Positions 34,922 through 42,679 of a DNA stretch of 64,000 nucleotides are shown here, piece after piece. The notes under the pieces were generated by a model that saw only the letters and a list, made by a program, of their open reading frames with translations, did not search any database and was not told the origin of the DNA. How positions within the stretch are numbered: the stretch's first letter is position 1; each line of letters begins with the position of its first letter. The position numbers and the translations under genes were made by a program. This stretch comes from JAGNZR01 sp051656905 (GTDB lineage: Bacteria; Fusobacteriota; Fusobacteriia; Fusobacteriales; Fusobacteriaceae). Where the stretch lies: NCBI GenBank assembly GCA_051656905.1, contig JBOFJQ010000043.1, positions 1-64,000 of the forward strand. Reading direction: 5' to 3'.

Positions 34922-36343
34922 TTAACTTTTGATTTCATATTGTGGTGATAGAGTTGTTCCCCAAATTGAGATTTCAATATTAGAGGAAGTACTTACATAT
35001 CTATTAAAAATTTCACGCCATGAACTACGATCACCCCAATAATCCCAAATAAGACCAGTCATCTCTCCTGCACTTAATTTAATATCACAGCAATTACCAG
35101 GAATATCAAATGATTTGCTAAAAGGTGCTGTTATATAGCCAGTACTTATGTATTGAGGATTAATTATTAGCTTTCCATCTTGGCTTACTGTCCTCTCATT
35201 ATATTGGTATATAAATTCAGCTATATATCCACCTGTATGATTAAAGGAAAAACTTGTTTTATCAAAAATTTCATATTTTTTCTCTACATAAGAAGTAGTT
35301 GCAGATACGATTGCAACTGAATTATCTTTTGCAAAAGCTACAGTATAAGATACAGGAATACCTAAATTATTCTTTTTTAATTCAGCATTTTCTGATAATA
35401 CAGTATTTAATTCAGATAAAGTTGCACATTTTATAATTCGAGCACCTTCAGTTGCATTTCCGCCTAGTATAATAATACTTATTGTTGATGTTTTTAGTAT
35501 CTCTTGAGTTTTTATGTCAAAATCTGTTTCTATTTTTTTATCAGCAATACTTGCTTTTAATGCATTTTGCAAATAAAGCTCACTATTAGCACTACTCGAT
35601 TCTATTTTAATAAAGTAAGTCCTTCCATAATCTATACTTCTTACGTATCCTAATGGATTGTCATTATTTATTGATGCTTTTAAATTCTCTACTTTTGTAT
35701 CATCTGAAAAAAAATCAGAAGGTTCAGTAGGAGTATCCAAAGAAACTGTGTAAAATATTTGTTTATACATAGAGATTACACATGTTTTTGTTGTGTTTGA
35801 AGTTTTTTTAAGATTTGATTTTATGTCTGCTGATGCCCATGATAGGTGAAATCCTAAATTTATAGCAGTTTGCTCATCTGAAAAAGAATTAGAGGTTGTT
35901 ATCTGTTGTTTTGAGATAACAGAATATTCAGAACAATTATTAAACCAGTAGTCTAGAGATTTATCAATTGCTGAATGTACCTCTGAATTTGTAGGGATTT
36001 TAATATTTACTTTACTATTTTCTTGTAAACCAGGTAAATTTACGTTAAGAGTAATCTCTTTTCTTTTTGAGGAAACAGGAGATGGTCTGCCCATTGCTAA
36101 ATCTTGATTTACTCTAACAAGAGCTCCAGGGTATATAATGCCTTCTATTCCGTTTAGAATAGATATATCATAAAAATCAGCTGATATATCTTTAGGCGTG
36201 TTAGTGCATAGTATGTATTGGGTTCCTTGTGTTTCATCTGAAAAAAATGGAATTGATACTTTCGAACTTTCTCCAGGTATTGCCAGTAATTTTCTTGGAT
36301 CGTAACTTAAACCATAAATAAAATCGTTAATTTCTTTTGACAT
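34922..36343 (-). CDS. Cholesterol-dependent cytolysin (thiol-activated cytolysin family)
   Basis: The 473-residue pore-forming toxin homologue aligns in order with pneumolysin-type CDCs: NDFIYGLSYDPRKLL at the N-terminus, YPGALVRVNQ (71-80), DLPGL-like NLPGL, KQIFYTVSLD (194-203), SIDYGRTYFIKIESSS (236-251), the hinge IILGGNATEGARI (291-303), GIPVSYTVAF (328-337) and HTGGYIAEF (369-377). The undecapeptide equivalent is EMTGLIWDYWG (427-437) against canonical ECTGLAWEWWR; Cys, Ala, Glu, one Trp and Arg are changed. The cholesterol-recognition Thr-Leu is kept in WGTTLSPQ (T464-L465). There is no signal peptide, and an in-frame stop lies 11 codons upstream, so it is leaderless as in pneumolysin. 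GGAGG is 5 nt before the ATG. Confidence 0.93.
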   Translation of the reverse strand: MSKEINDFIYGLSYDPRKLLAIPGESSKVSIPFFSDETQGTQYILCTNTPKDISADFYDISILNGIEGIIYPGALVRVNQDLAMGRPSPVSSKRKEITLNVNLPGLQENSKVNIKIPTNSEVHSAIDKSLDYWFNNCSEYSVISKQQITTSNSFSDEQTAINLGFHLSWASADIKSNLKKTSNTTKTCVISMYKQIFYTVSLDTPTEPSDFFSDDTKVENLKASINNDNPLGYVRSIDYGRTYFIKIESSSANSELYLQNALKASIADKKIETDFDIKTQEILKTSTISIIILGGNATEGARIIKCATLSELNTVLSENAELKKNNLGIPVSYTVAFAKDNSVAIVSATTSYVEKKYEIFDKTSFSFNHTGGYIAEFIYQYNERTVSQDGKLIINPQYISTGYITAPFSKSFDIPGNCCDIKLSAGEMTGLIWDYWGDRSSWREIFNRYVSTSSNIEISIWGTTLSPQYEIKS

Positions 36344-36389
36344 GTAACCCTCCTCGTAGTTTAGTAAAAAATATTAAAATTAGATAGGC

Positions 36390-36461
36390 TTTAATTGTTT
36401 CTTTACAATTAAACCATCGTATTTTAAATACTACCACAGATTTTACAACTAAACGATAGTA
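36390..36461. promoter_or_regulatory. Repeat-rich control region upstream of the cytolysin gene
   Basis: A perfect 9-bp inverted repeat, TTTAATTGT-N6-ACAATTAAA, lies at 36390-36413. Overlapping it is a 20-bp direct repeat: TTTACAATTAAACCATCGTA (36402-36421) and TTTACAACTAAACGATAGTA (36442-36461), 17 of 20 identical and 40 bp apart, which is close to four helical turns. This suggests cooperative binding of a regulator ahead of the cytolysin gene. No clear -35/-10 pair could be fixed. Confidence 0.5.
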
Positions 36462-36469
36462 AAATAGTT

Positions 36470-38560
36470 TTACTTTCCAAAATAATTTAAAAATTCAAAC
36501 TTTTGAATAAATTTAATTACTTTTTTAGAACTATTAAGTGATTTAATTGTTTTTATAAAATCAGTCTTTTTCAATAGTTCAATAAATTCTGTTAAAAGTG
36601 GTAAATGTTCTTTGCCATCATAAGATGAAAAAGCAAATATTATATCAATGGGAATATTCCCTGGGAAAATAACAGGATTTTTAAAAACTATTAAAGATAT
36701 CCCTGTCTTAAAAACATTATCGTTGTTTTTAGCATGAGGTATAGCGATATTGTTTGAAAGAATAGAATAAAGACCATTTTTTTTAATATTTTCAATCATA
36801 TCTTCAGTATAGCTCACGTCTGTAAAATTATTATCTACGAGGATTTCTCCAGAAGTAGAGATAGCATCCTCCCATGAAGAAATATCAGAATTTATAATAA
36901 TCATGTTATCTTTAAGAGTACTAGAAAGTTTCTGTAATGGCTGTTTTATATCATCAATTAAGACTTCTTTTAATGCATCTTTTAGAGTAGCAATAAGTTC
37001 TTTGTTATCAGCTACATTAAGGAATGGATCTAATTTTTCTAAAATATCTGATAAAAATATTCTTTTACTATACTTTGGTAAATTATAGCTTTCTAAAATT
37101 GCTAAATCATCATTGTTTAGTAGTGTCTTTATAGAAATTATAGGGATAGGTGTAACAAAATTAAAATTAGTAAGTGTAGTTATAATCATATCAATTTTAT
37201 TGTTTTTTAGATAAAATTCAACCTGATTAAATGGGATTGTTGCAACTATATTTACGTTATAAATTTCTCTAATTTGTTGTGAAAGTAGTTTAGAAGTACC
37301 ATATCCAAAACCACAAACAATAAGTAAATTTTTTATTTCAGATTTTGTTGAGTTAATTCTATCAATAGCAGCTTTAAAGTGCATTCCAATAAAAGCAACC
37401 TCTTCATCACCAATCTTTTCATTTAAAAAATCTTCAAATAAAATTAATGCTTGTTTAGTAAAATCAAAAATATCAGGATAAAGATTTAAAAATTCATCCA
37501 AAATAGAATTTTCTAATTCTATTTTATTTTTAGTACGATAAAGTGCAGGTTTTATATGATTTGACAGTCCATCTAGTAGTGATGAATCGTGTGAAATATC
37601 ATAGTTACTTATTTTTGAAAATTCATTTATAAGCTGTTGAGTAAGAATATCTAGTTCAATCCAGTTATTGAAATTGTCTTTAGAAAGAGAGTATGAGTGA
37701 CTTCCTAAAAAATAATCAGTTAATTTTAATAGTTCATGTTTATTAAAATCGATATTATACATGTTTTCAATTAGAGGAATAAATTTATTTATAAATTCAT
37801 ACTCATTAGTATTGGAGAAAAAATTCTCATTTTTTCCATTGGAAAGAGATTTGGATTTTTTTATTCTTATAATAGTAATTAAGATATAGTTACTTAAAAT
37901 AATGAAATCATCATCAGCAATAACTCTTTTGAAGGAATTTGTAACATATTTAATAAATAGAGTTATCGTTTCTACATTTTCAATATCTTCTAAATATTCT
38001 TTTAAATATGCTGTTAAATAATTAGAGATGACTCTGTTCTCTAAAGAGTTGTCATCATGATTTTTTTTATATTGGTTTAATAATTTGAGTTGTAATCTTC
38101 TTAAATTATCCTCTTCTCCAGTAAGTTTAAGCCCTTTTTGTGGATCAATAATTAGAGTAAGAGAGTAAAAATTTAAGATTTCTTTTATTCTATTTAGCGA
38201 TGTTTTAATAGTTGTTCTACTGAGATCAAACTCTGTACAAAGATTAGCAATATTTATTTTTTCATCAAATGAAACCTTAATTAGAATTAAAATATCTTTA
38301 TATTTTTGTTGCGTGGGTATTGTATTGCTTGAGTAGCTATTAATTATAAAATTAAGTGATTCAATATCACTTTGAAAGATTCCTTTACTGATACGTTTTA
38401 TAGGGGGAAAACTATTTTTTTCTAATTCTTCATTAATTTTGTATATATCGTATCTAATAGTTCTTTCACTAGCATTTACAGATGATGCAATATCAGATAG
38501 TGCTGAGATTCCATTATTTTTTAGAAGATATTCTAAAATACCTGAAATTCTTTTATTCAC
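36470..38560 (-). CDS. PRD-containing PTS-controlled transcriptional regulator (MtlR/BglG type)
   Basis: The 696-residue activator has an N-terminal HTH_11 (about 4-55), an Mga-like second HTH (IANLCTEFDLSRTTIKTSLNRIK, near 95-117), two PRD domains, an EIIB-like domain (LLIVCGFGYGTSKLL, Cys as phosphorylation site) and a C-terminal fructose/mannitol-type EIIA (IAIPHAKNND, His609). Such regulators are switched by PTS phosphorylation of PRD His and EIIA/EIIB residues. It is divergent from the EIIABC gene, which it presumably controls, and lies 126 bp upstream of the cytolysin gene on the same strand, so read-through or regulation of the toxin is possible but unproven. Confidence 0.93.
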   Translation of the reverse strand: MNKRISGILEYLLKNNGISALSDIASSVNASERTIRYDIYKINEELEKNSFPPIKRISKGIFQSDIESLNFIINSYSSNTIPTQQKYKDILILIKVSFDEKINIANLCTEFDLSRTTIKTSLNRIKEILNFYSLTLIIDPQKGLKLTGEEDNLRRLQLKLLNQYKKNHDDNSLENRVISNYLTAYLKEYLEDIENVETITLFIKYVTNSFKRVIADDDFIILSNYILITIIRIKKSKSLSNGKNENFFSNTNEYEFINKFIPLIENMYNIDFNKHELLKLTDYFLGSHSYSLSKDNFNNWIELDILTQQLINEFSKISNYDISHDSSLLDGLSNHIKPALYRTKNKIELENSILDEFLNLYPDIFDFTKQALILFEDFLNEKIGDEEVAFIGMHFKAAIDRINSTKSEIKNLLIVCGFGYGTSKLLSQQIREIYNVNIVATIPFNQVEFYLKNNKIDMIITTLTNFNFVTPIPIISIKTLLNNDDLAILESYNLPKYSKRIFLSDILEKLDPFLNVADNKELIATLKDALKEVLIDDIKQPLQKLSSTLKDNMIIINSDISSWEDAISTSGEILVDNNFTDVSYTEDMIENIKKNGLYSILSNNIAIPHAKNNDNVFKTGISLIVFKNPVIFPGNIPIDIIFAFSSYDGKEHLPLLTEFIELLKKTDFIKTIKSLNSSKKVIKFIQKFEFLNYFGK

Positions 38561-38717
38561 AGTATCCCCTCCTTTATATTAAATTTCCTTAATATAATAT
38601 ATTGTTTTAGATAAAAACACAACTAATATTCGCCTAACAAGTTAAGTGTACATAAAATAGTTTATATGGTCAAAATAAAAACATTTTTTTTGAATAAAAA
38701 TGTAAGTTTAAAAAAAG

Positions 38718-38753
38718 TTCTTTATCTGTTAATGTATTAGTATAACAGATAAA
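38718..38753 (+). promoter_or_regulatory. Promoter and 11-bp inverted repeat upstream of the PTS gene
   Basis: TTTATCTGTTA (38721-38731) and TAACAGATAAA (38743-38753) form a perfect 11-bp inverted repeat with an 11-bp centre. Its right arm overlaps a TATAAC -10 candidate (38741-38746) that has only a weak -35 (TTCTTT, 38718-38723; 17-bp spacer). A second repeat, ACATTTTT-N7-AAAAATGT, lies upstream at 38681-38703. A weak -35 with nearby dyads fits regulator-dependent transcription. Confidence 0.5.
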
Positions 38754-38808
38754 AAGTATTTAATAAGTATATTTAAAAGAAGTTTAACATAAAATTTAGG
38801 AGGGAAAG

Positions 38809-40680
38809 ATGAAATTTAAAAATTTAGTAAATGAAAATTTAATATTATTAAATAGTGATCTAAGAACTAAAGAGGAAGTAATAAAAGAGTTAATAAAAAA
38901 ATTACACAGTGATGGAGTGGTAACTTCTGAAAGTGAATTTTATAATGTGGTAATGGATAGAGAAAAACAATCTCCTACAGGTTTAGAAGAGGGACTTGCA
39001 ATACCTCATGGGAAATCAACAGCTGTAAAAGAAGCAAGAATAGCAGTTGCAAAATTAAATTCACCAATTGAAAATTGGGAGTCAATAGATGAAGATAATA
39101 AGGTAAATTTAGTTTTCTTAATAGCAATTCCAAAAGCTGAAGAGGGAGATACACATATAGAAATCTTATCAAAATTAACTAGTCAGTTTATGGAAGATGG
39201 ATTTATAAATGATTTACAAAATGCAAAAACTCCAAAAGAATTAATAGAAATTATTTGCAATTCAGAAGAGCAAAATGAAGTTAAAGAACAAGCAGTAAAT
39301 AAAGAAAATAAAAGTGAAACAAAAGGATTTATAGTTGCAGTAACAGCTTGTCCAGTTGGAATAGCTCATACTTACATGGCAGCTACATCTCTTGAGAATA
39401 AGGCAAAAGAGTTAGGAGTAGAGATTAAAGTTGAAACTAATGGATCAGTAGGAACTAAGAATAAATTAACAGAGGAAGATATAGCAAGAGCTACAGGAGT
39501 AATTTTAGCTATAGATAAGACTGTAGAGATGGATAGATTTAGTGGAAAAACAATTATTCAAGTACCAGTAAAAGAAGCTATTAGAATCCCCGCACAGTTA
39601 ATTAATAATGCTTTAGAAGGAAAAGGTGAAAAGTTAGCTTCTAATTCAAAATCTCAAGTTAAATCAGAAAAGAAAGAGAAAACAGGAATCTATAAACACT
39701 TAATGAATGGTGTATCAAATATGCTACCTCTAGTTGTTTGTGGAGGTGTTTTAATAGCTGTAGCAATAGCATTAAGTGGAATAAAAGCAGGTGCAGGTGC
39801 AGATGTAACGAATCCATTCTTTAAGGAGATGTTAAATTTAGGAGCAACAGCTTTTGGATTAATGGTACCTGTGCTAGCAGGATATATAGCTATGAGTATA
39901 GCTGATAGACCAGGACTTGCACCAGGTCTTGTAGGAGGAGCTTTAGCTAATCAAGTAGGAGCAGGATTCTTAGGTGGTATGATAGCAGGTTTTGTAGCAG
40001 GATACGCAGCTAAATGGGTAAGAGATTGGAAAGTTCCAGATGGGTTAAGACCAATTATGCCAATTTTTATAATTCCACTTGTTTCTACAGGTATAATAGG
40101 GCTTGTAATGTATTTTATAGGAGCTCCAATAAAAGGGTTTATGGATTTCTTAACACTTGGATTAAAAGGAATGCAAAGTGGTTCAATAGTACTTGCAGCT
40201 ATATTAGGTGGAATGGTAGCCTTTGATATGGGGGGACCAATAAATAAAGTTGCTTTCTTATTTGGATCAGCAATGATAACTCAAGGTGTTCCAGAAATAA
40301 TGGGGCCAATAGCAGTAGCAATATGTGTTCCACCAATTGGAATGGGAGTAGCAACATTATTAGCGCCTAAAAAGTATGAAGAAGGAGAAAGGGAAGCTGG
40401 TAAAGCGGCTCTTGCAATGGGAATGATAGGAATAACAGAAGGAGCTATACCTTTTGCAGCAGCAGATCCAATTAGAGTTATACCTGCAATAGTGGCTGGA
40501 AGCGTGTCAGGAGCTATTATAGCAGCTTTAGGAAGGGTTGGGGACCATGCACCTCATGGAGGACCAATTGTTCTTCCTGTAGTCGATAATAAACTAATGT
40601 TTGTTTTAGCAATCGTAGTTGGAGTTTTAGTTACAGCAGCTGTAGTAAACTTCTTAAAAAAAGATAAAATTAATAATTAA
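38809..40680 (+). CDS. fruA: PTS fructose-family EIIABC
   Basis: The 623-residue phosphotransferase permease has three domains in order. EIIA (1-150) has GLAIPHGKS with His67. EIIB-fructose (about 173-270) has VTACPVGIAHTYMAA with Cys181. EIIC (about 290-620) is polytopic, with PGLAPGLVGGALANQVGAGFLGG and GPINKVAFLFGSAM signatures. It takes up and phosphorylates fructose or a related sugar; a mannose or 2-O-mannosylglycerate type cannot be excluded. AGGAGGGAAAG precedes the ATG. No 1-phosphofructokinase gene is adjacent, so the substrate assignment is by family only. Confidence 0.92.
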   Translation: MKFKNLVNENLILLNSDLRTKEEVIKELIKKLHSDGVVTSESEFYNVVMDREKQSPTGLEEGLAIPHGKSTAVKEARIAVAKLNSPIENWESIDEDNKVNLVFLIAIPKAEEGDTHIEILSKLTSQFMEDGFINDLQNAKTPKELIEIICNSEEQNEVKEQAVNKENKSETKGFIVAVTACPVGIAHTYMAATSLENKAKELGVEIKVETNGSVGTKNKLTEEDIARATGVILAIDKTVEMDRFSGKTIIQVPVKEAIRIPAQLINNALEGKGEKLASNSKSQVKSEKKEKTGIYKHLMNGVSNMLPLVVCGGVLIAVAIALSGIKAGAGADVTNPFFKEMLNLGATAFGLMVPVLAGYIAMSIADRPGLAPGLVGGALANQVGAGFLGGMIAGFVAGYAAKWVRDWKVPDGLRPIMPIFIIPLVSTGIIGLVMYFIGAPIKGFMDFLTLGLKGMQSGSIVLAAILGGMVAFDMGGPINKVAFLFGSAMITQGVPEIMGPIAVAICVPPIGMGVATLLAPKKYEEGEREAGKAALAMGMIGITEGAIPFAAADPIRVIPAIVAGSVSGAIIAALGRVGDHAPHGGPIVLPVVDNKLMFVLAIVVGVLVTAAVVNFLKKDKINN

Positions 40681-40740
40681 TAAAAAAAATTATTTTAGTA
40701 AAAATTATTAAAATTAGTTGTTTTTACAGAAATAGAGTAT

Positions 40741-40776
40741 AAAATAAAAGTCGCTTTTAGGAGCGACTTTTATTTT
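40741..40776 (+). terminator. Terminator after the PTS gene
   Basis: AAAATAAAAGTCGCT (40741-40755) pairs perfectly with 40762-40776 around a 6-nt loop; the 3' arm is T-rich. Confidence 0.85.
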
Positions 40777-40811
40777 GTTAATAATATTTTATATATAATA
40801 AAAATAAAAAT

Positions 40812-40841
40812 AAAAAAAAGCAAAATCTTTATGATTTTACT
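40812..40841 (-). terminator. Terminator of the tRNA operon
   Basis: On the minus strand AGTAAAATC pairs with GATTTTGCT (one G-U) around a 5-nt loop, followed by a long T tract (complement of 40812-40818). It lies just beyond the 3' end of tRNA-Thr. Confidence 0.8.
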
Positions 40842-40858
40842 CTTGAAGTTTTATATAG

Positions 40859-40934
<76 letters not shown>

Positions 40935-40942
40935 ATAATATA

Positions 40943-41018
40943 TGGTGGTCACAACAGGACTTGAACCTGTGACCCCCTGCTTGTAAGGCAGGTGCTCTCC
41001 CAACTGAGCTATGCGACC
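40943..41018 (-). tRNA. tRNA-Val (anticodon TAC)
   Basis: A 76-nt cloverleaf has acceptor GGTCGCA/TGTGACC, D-arm AGCTCAGTTGGGAGAGC, anticodon stem CCTGC/GCAGG with loop CTTACAA, T-arm with GGTTCAAGTCC, and an encoded CCA. It is separated by 8 bp from tRNA-Thr. Confidence 0.95.
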
Positions 41019-41044
41019 ATATTTTAAATTATAATCTTATTAAG

Positions 41045-41121
41045 TGGTCGGAATAGCAAGATTCGAACTTGCGGCCCCTTGCTCCCAAGGCAAGTGCGCT
41101 ACCGGACTGCGCTATATTCCG
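41045..41121 (-). tRNA. tRNA-Pro (anticodon TGG)
   Basis: A 77-nt cloverleaf has acceptor CGGAATA/TATTCCG, anticodon stem CTTGC/GCAAG with loop CTTGGGA, T-arm with AGTTCGAATCT, and an encoded CCA. It is the first gene of the tRNA operon, 20 bp downstream of a consensus promoter. Confidence 0.95.
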
Positions 41122-41141
41122 ACTCTTTTGAAGACTTAATT

Positions 41142-41170
41142 ATATTATCACGGCAAAAAATTTTTGTCAA
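41142..41170 (-). promoter_or_regulatory. Promoter of the tRNA operon
   Basis: On the minus strand consensus TTGACA (complement of 41165-41170) is 17 bp from TAATAT (complement of 41142-41147), preceded by TG for an extended -10. The -35 lies within the last codons of the TSCPD gene, so the stable RNA promoter is partly embedded in coding sequence. Confidence 0.75.
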
Positions 41171-41420
41171 CGAAATTTATAAATTGTTTTTCAGAAAGCA
41201 TTCTAGCTAACTGGTCTGGACATGAAGTTCCTCTTCCACCACAGTTAATTCCAGAGAATTTTTCTATTACAAGATCCTTATCAAGTCCTACTAGAATTTT
41301 TTCAAGTCCTGTAGTATTTCCATCACAACCACCGTGGAATTTAACCGCAGCAATTTTACCATCTTCTATTTTAAAGCTAATCTCTTTAGCACAAACACCT
41401 TGAGTTTTTTTTGTTATCAT
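41148..41420 (-). CDS. TSCPD domain protein
   Basis: The 90-residue cytosolic protein matches the stand-alone TSCPD family (TIGR03905 type). It has GVCAKEISFKIEDGKI, FHGGCDGNTTGL and the naming motif in RGTSCPDQLA, with four conserved Cys that suggest metal binding. The same domain occurs at the C-terminus of some ribonucleotide reductases. No function is established. GGGGG lies upstream of the ATG, and a good promoter (41498-41526) lies within the end of the preceding gene region. Confidence 0.85.
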   Translation of the reverse strand: MITKKTQGVCAKEISFKIEDGKIAAVKFHGGCDGNTTGLEKILVGLDKDLVIEKFSGINCGGRGTSCPDQLARMLSEKQFINFVDKNFLP

Positions 41421-41497
41421 GATTCATATCCCCCTATAAAAGTAATGAAATTCTTTTTTAACACACAATTGTTTTTCGTGTGTAATACAACAGGAAT

Positions 41498-41526
41498 ATT
41501 ATATCATTTAATACGGATTAATTCAA
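41498..41526 (-). promoter_or_regulatory. Promoter of the TSCPD gene
   Basis: Minus-strand TTGAAT (complement of 41521-41526) and TATAAT (complement of 41498-41503) have a 17-bp spacer and a TG extension. The early transcript would carry the short stem ACACAC/GTGTGT (41461-41483) before the ribosome site. Confidence 0.6.
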
Positions 41527-41535
41527 TTAAAAAAA

Positions 41536-42453
41536 TTAGAGAATAGTGGAATTTATTCCCTGATAAGTATTTTTAATAGTCATCTCTTTAACTATTGAAT
41601 TTAGAACATTCCTCTTATTTAGACTCCAAAGAGGTCCGATTAGTGAATTTTTATCTCCATCCCCTGTTAAACGGTGAATAACTATATTTTGGGGTAAAAT
41701 TTCTAAAATTGATATAACTCTTTGAATATAGTCGTCTAGCTCTAAAAGATTAAATGCTCCAGTATTATATAAAGTTTCTAATTTTGTATTTTTTAAAAGA
41801 TAGAGCAAGTGAAGTTTAACTCCCCATGTCCCAAGGTCTCTTGCCAATATAGCAGTATTTAATTCATCTTTAAATGTACTGAAAGGTAAACCAATAATAA
41901 TATGAGTTATAGCTTTTATATTTAAAGATTTTAATTTAATCATTGCATCATTATAAATATTTGTGTTATAGCCACGATTTATATTTTGAGCAACAAAATC
42001 ATTAGATGTTTGCAAACCTAATTCTATCCATAATGTTGTTTTCTTATTTAAAGTATCTAAAAGGACTAGAACTTCTTCAGGAAGGCAATCAGGTCTTGTT
42101 GCAATAGACAGACCTAAAACTCTAGGATGGCTAATTGCTTCATTATATATTTTTTCTAAACGGTTAATGTCGCCGTATGTATTGGTAAAGTTTTGAAAAT
42201 AAGCTATAACTTTTCCTGTTGGAAATTTATGGCTTATAAATTCTAACTGTTCATCAATTTGTTCAGTAATAGATTTGTGTCGAGTTCCTGCAAATTCACC
42301 ACTACCATTTTCGCTACAAAAGATACAGCCTCCTGTACTTATAGTTCCATCACGGTTAGGGCATGAAAAACCAGCATCTATACTTACTTTATAAACTTTT
42401 TCATTAAATGTATTTTTAAAATAATCATTTAAAGAGTAATATCTATTCATCAT
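41536..42453 (-). CDS. TIGR01212-family radical SAM protein
   Basis: The 305-residue protein has the radical SAM cysteine cluster in the variant spacing of this family: CPNRDGTISTGGCIFC, the three Cys being within about 15 residues near 28-43. IATRPDCLPEEVL and GLQTSNDF in the barrel are typical of YhcC-like proteins. The family is widespread and its substrate is not established. GGAG lies 7 nt before the ATG at 42453; a second ATG follows immediately and the start could be either. Confidence 0.9.
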   Translation of the reverse strand: MMNRYYSLNDYFKNTFNEKVYKVSIDAGFSCPNRDGTISTGGCIFCSENGSGEFAGTRHKSITEQIDEQLEFISHKFPTGKVIAYFQNFTNTYGDINRLEKIYNEAISHPRVLGLSIATRPDCLPEEVLVLLDTLNKKTTLWIELGLQTSNDFVAQNINRGYNTNIYNDAMIKLKSLNIKAITHIIIGLPFSTFKDELNTAILARDLGTWGVKLHLLYLLKNTKLETLYNTGAFNLLELDDYIQRVISILEILPQNIVIHRLTGDGDKNSLIGPLWSLNKRNVLNSIVKEMTIKNTYQGINSTIL

Positions 42454-42679
42454 TTCTCAGCTCCATAAAAAATTTGGTAGTACTCAATGATTATAAAATT
42501 ATTTATAGAAAAAAGCAATGAATAATACTAATGATGAATTCTTATAAAATTTTTTTAAATCTAGTCATTATACATTAATTATAGTATAATTGGCACATGT
42601 AATAATTACGAAAAAGTTATAAAATAAGCATAAATCAAACATGAATCAGATAAAAAATAAAAATAAGTTAGGTGATGAT

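Noticed and set aside
34922..36343. Cytolysin gene as a pseudogene, because of the divergent undecapeptide
   Set aside because: The frame is intact over the full family length, the start has a strong ribosome site, all other CDC blocks and the Thr-Leu pair are kept, and a terminator follows.
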